The notes beneath the pieces are model-generated. The model saw nothing but the letters and a program-made list of their open reading frames with translations, was not told the origin of the DNA and did not search any database. The position numbers and the translations under genes were made by a program. This document shows positions 60,843 to 64,000 of a DNA stretch of 64,000 nt, one piece after another (within the stretch, counting starts at the first letter, position 1; the number at the start of each line of letters is the position of its first letter). Source of the stretch: Membranipora membranacea (lineage: Eukaryota > Bryozoa > Gymnolaemata > Cheilostomatida > Membraniporidae); the NCBI GenBank assembly GCA_914767715.1, contig OU612075.1, positions 8,246,001 to 8,310,000 on the forward strand, read 5' to 3'.

Positions 60843-61264
60843 CCCATACTTATTCCCAGTAATCATTTGGATTGTAAAAAAGAAAAAAAAACATTTTTCG
60901 TAGCATCTTTAAATTATGTAGCTGCATATGCCGACATGTTTGAATCCTTGAGCCTCCTAATAATCTCTTAATTATGGATGTAACCTTGAGTCCTTGACTC
61001 CTTGATGTGACTGCATGATTGGATCTTTGAACCATGCAACCACTGATCAGCTGTCGTCAGTGTAAACAAATTAAGGCTAAGTCTCTTGAAAATACTTTTC
61101 TCAACAATATTGCGAAAGTCAATAATGACAAAAATAATGCTACAATACATAAAAGATAGGGATTTAGGGATGGACATCATCAATATTATATGAAGTGGTT
61201 GAAAGATTGATATTTTTTTAAATACATAACTTCGTGAGGGATCTAAGATTAGCCTGGGCAGGCT

Positions 61265-61323
61265 GTCAGGGGGTTGGTGGGTGGGGTGGGAGGGAAAGAC
61301 CTCTCCCCACCCACCCACCCACC
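61265..61323. repeat. G-run / C-run hairpin at the fold-back centre
   Basis: GGGGGTTGGTGGGTGGGG followed by TGGGAGGG gives at least five G-runs of three or more, a G-quadruplex pattern. About 12 bases later come CCCCACCCACCCACCCACC runs that could pair with it or form an i-motif. Confidence 0.75.
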
Positions 61324-62176
61324 TAATCCAAGATGTTGTGAGAGTCTGTTGAAAATTTTCGCAATATTGTTGAGAAAAGTAGACTTAGCCTTCATTTGTT
61401 TACACTGACGACAGCTGATCAGTGGTTGCATGGTTCAAAGATCCAATCATGCAGTTACGTCAAGGACTCAAGGTTACATCCATAATTTAGAGATTATAAG
61501 GAGGCTCACGAATTCAAATATTTCGGCATATGCAGCATACATCCATAATTTAAAGATGTTATGAAAAAAAAATTTTCTTTCTTATAATCCAAATTATTAC
61601 GGGGAATAATATTGATGCGCTTTTCGCATTTCCAATCTTATTTCCAATCTTATTTCCAATCCTATTTCAATCGTATTTTGCATTTCCAATCGTACCTGAC
61701 GATCAACGCCAATTTAATAAATCGTTTGGCAGACAGGGTACTTGTCATGTATTAGATATTGTTAATCTGGTGCAGAACTGATGAACAAACAAACACTATC
61801 ACCAAGGAATTGTTAGAATCTTAACAATTGACAACGTAAGTTAGCGATAGGGAGGTGGGAGTGAAATTTTGCAGTGACATCCATAATTCAAAGATGCTAG
61901 GACAAATGCTTTTCTCCATTTCTAACAATCCCCATCCCTTTACTCGATTTTTCCACTACTTCTCTTCTTTGATGTCATCATCATGTATGTGCAGGGGCGT
62001 AGCATAAAAGCACTTGATAGGGAGGGGGCATTGTAATGATTTTAGATAGCGCGGGTGTTGGGGGTCGGTAAACGGTGTTGTAGATTATGCAAGGGACACA
62101 TTCTGTTAAGGAGATAACATGAAGACGCCATCACAGGAATATCAATCTATAAACACACCATAAGCCCTTAATCTAA

Positions 62177-63999
62177 TGCTGAGACTAAGTCTGAGTCTGA
62201 GTCCTGCACAGGATTTTTGCCTCATTGCGTACAACAAGAAGATGAAACATTTTTAAAGTCCATCAAGTATATTATTTAGACAGCCTGTATTGCCAAACAT
62301 GGGTTGCTAAATGTGTTCCTGCTTGCCTGTAGAATTATCTGTCATTCATTTTAATTACAAATAAAGATGGATTTTATATTATATCCAAATTTTAGGGTTT
62401 AGGGAATTTTATTATAGAACTTAGGTTTTAGAATACTCAGCATGACTAACAACCTATCATTAGATGGGATTTTTATTTGCACACAACATTTATGATAAAC
62501 ACAAGTATATAGATACCCATATCCAGTGCCTCCTACACACATTTACAAAACGTTTTTAGAAGAAATGGCTGCATACAAGCCCTTACTACAAATACACAGG
62601 GCTCTCAACCACTCAGCCTGAGTTACTCAGATTTTTGGGTTCAACTCAGGCTACTCAGGGGATTTTAGAATGTGAGCCAAAAACCCAGATTTTGCTTCAT
62701 AAAAATATATGATGGGGAATTCCTTCCAATGTGGCAGAACTCATCAACTCATCGCCAGTTGATCATTGGCAGAGATGAATAATATAAACAATGCTAAATG
62801 TTGCCTTACAATAATATGTGATATTATTAATGATTGATCAGGTATTAGATTCTAGTTGTGATAAGCTATGCTCTCATTGCACTGCCCATTCAAGTCATTC
62901 ATGAGAAACTGATATGGCTAACTAGCATTGTATTTTGTCTTTGGTACCTCTGAAACATGTATCGAGTCATAACAAGCCATTTTGGAATGACCGCTAGGGT
63001 ACCTTATCAAAACAAGTCAGAGACGCCCACCCCGCAAAGCATTTTTGTTTCGATCTATTGAACGTAACAGAACAAAGCTAGAAGAATTCAAAGCCAATTT
63101 TAAAATTCTCATTTAAGAAGCTCAGTCAGAATTCCTCAAATCCAAATGCGACCGCATCGATGGTAGTAAGGGCAAATCTTTTTGGCACCACTATAACAAG
63201 CTTACAGAACCTCACATCAGTACATACATCGGCATTATCAACACATCCGGTGGTTCCCAATAATTTCTGATGAGGATTTTTCTTGGAAAACACCTGGATG
63301 AGAGTATTTTAGATAAATCCTGGTTCAGATACACCCATCGACAGTAATTTGCCCATGTCAAGTATCAAACATCCTGAAGAATTTATTCAAACATTCATCT
63401 CACACACCTCAATCGCCAAATTAACTTAATACAAAATAAAGTTAATACAAAATAAAGTTAAATACAAAATAAAGCCATTCCCCACGAAGTTTTGTGGCAT
63501 TTATTCCCGCAGTATTTCTAGGTATATGTTTTTACTAAAGTTTTCCATATCACTGCATAACAAATAACATAAATTTACTGCATAATCTAAATTAGCAACT
63601 TGAACTTTGAAGTTGGTGCCTATATTCCTGTCATAATTAAATAATTAAATATTTCAATCTTAATATTTCAATACATACAATACCTTACTAACACTTATGA
63701 CTGCATCTTTTGTCAACACTTCAGTTTCGTGTTAATGATAAACACAAGTATATAGAAACCCATATCCAGTGCCTCATACACACATTAACAAAGCGGTTTT
63801 CCTAGAATATATGAAATGGCTGCATACAAGCCCTTACTACAAATACTGTGTAGGAAAACCAGCTGAGGGTGGGTAGTGACCCTATTTACATTTTATTTGA
63901 CTGGTACTTACATAAAAACAGATGATAGGATTAATTAGTTAATAAGATTAGGATTCTTGCAAGCCTGTAATTTGCCCATGTCAAATATCAAACACCCAA
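62177..63999. other. Repeat-rich right end
   Basis: No gene. About 100-bp direct repeats lie at 62492-62591 and 63736-63845 (ACACAAGTATATAGA ... CTGCATACAAGCCCTTACT). A second direct pair, GTAATTTGCCCATGTCAA, lies at about 63343 and 63966. Between them is a LINE scrap. Confidence 0.6.
63050..63270 (+). pseudogene. LINE fragment (region between endonuclease and RT)
   Basis: The plus strand reads FRSIERNRTKLEEFKANF, a stop, then SEFLKSKCDRIDG and GKSFWHHYNKLTEP. This pattern is typical of the linker ahead of the RT domain in non-LTR elements. The match stops before any catalytic motif. Confidence 0.6.
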
Positions 64000-64000
64000 A

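Larger units (their letters stand above)
60273..62176. mobile_element. 1.9-kb fold-back element
   Basis: Two long inverted arms, about 60273-61110 and 61335-62176, match through many words: TTAGATTAAGGGCTTAT at the outer ends, CTGTTAAGGAGATAA, CACCGTT..CACCGACCC, GGGGCGTAG, ATTGACAACGTAAGTTAG, and CAGCTGATCAGTGGTTGCATGG near the centre. The arms are imperfect (substitutions and indels) and enclose about 220 bases of unrelated sequence. No coding capacity was seen. The outer ends are estimates and no target duplication was identified. Confidence 0.8.

Noticed and set aside
62492-63845. LTR retrotransposon
   Set aside because: The direct repeats lack typical LTR ends and no gag-pol sequence lies between them; only a non-LTR fragment is present.

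Overview
The window is nuclear DNA of a multicellular animal. It is AT-rich and holds no bacterial gene layout. Six protein-coding genes are split by GT/AG introns, and the space between and inside them is filled with non-LTR retrotransposon debris, short inverted-repeat elements, tRNA-derived SINEs, minisatellites and AT microsatellites. The gene set (SAP130-like, Kv channels, otopetrin, MBLAC1, carbohydrate sulfotransferase) is animal. The sequences are divergent enough to suggest an invertebrate, perhaps an early-branching one, but I cannot name the species.

Layout. 161-7266 (minus): nine coding exons of a Ser/Pro/Thr/Gln-rich protein matching SAP130, a subunit of the Sin3 histone deacetylase complex; the 3' end of the gene lies beyond the left edge. 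10485-12580 and 19336-22072 (plus): two tandem Kv-type potassium channel genes with identical three-exon structure, separated by a 5'-truncated LINE at about 15.6-17.9 kb. 23143-39352 (minus): a ten-exon otopetrin proton-channel gene of about 16 kb encoding 840 residues. 41.2-43.9 kb: two degenerate LINE pieces, one with an in-frame loss of its reverse transcriptase core and one interrupted by an inverted-repeat element. 44007-52847 (plus): a six-exon MBLAC1-type metallo-beta-lactamase-fold hydrolase gene. 54205-59507 (minus): a six-exon type II membrane carbohydrate sulfotransferase gene. 60.3-62.2 kb: a fold-back element of about 1.9 kb with arms of about 0.85 kb. The right end holds a LINE scrap between direct repeats.

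I rebuilt every gene by hand from splice signals, reading phase and family motifs. In all six models the phases agree at every junction, and the five models complete at both ends have CDS lengths divisible by three. The genes do not form a pathway. The two Kv channels and the otopetrin are all ion channels, but that adjacency may be chance.

The most interesting signals are: (1) Kv paralogues with an S4 helix reduced to two of the usual basic positions, a PIA motif instead of PxP in S6, and a T1 zinc site lacking one cysteine; (2) intronic tandem arrays that copy the neighbouring splice site; (3) the long fold-back element with a nested 38-bp perfect hairpin and a G-rich centre; and (4) several compact inverted-repeat elements with recognisable ends, including a 120-bp palindrome with a perfect 9-bp target duplication and a TA-flanked element carrying a tRNA-like sequence.
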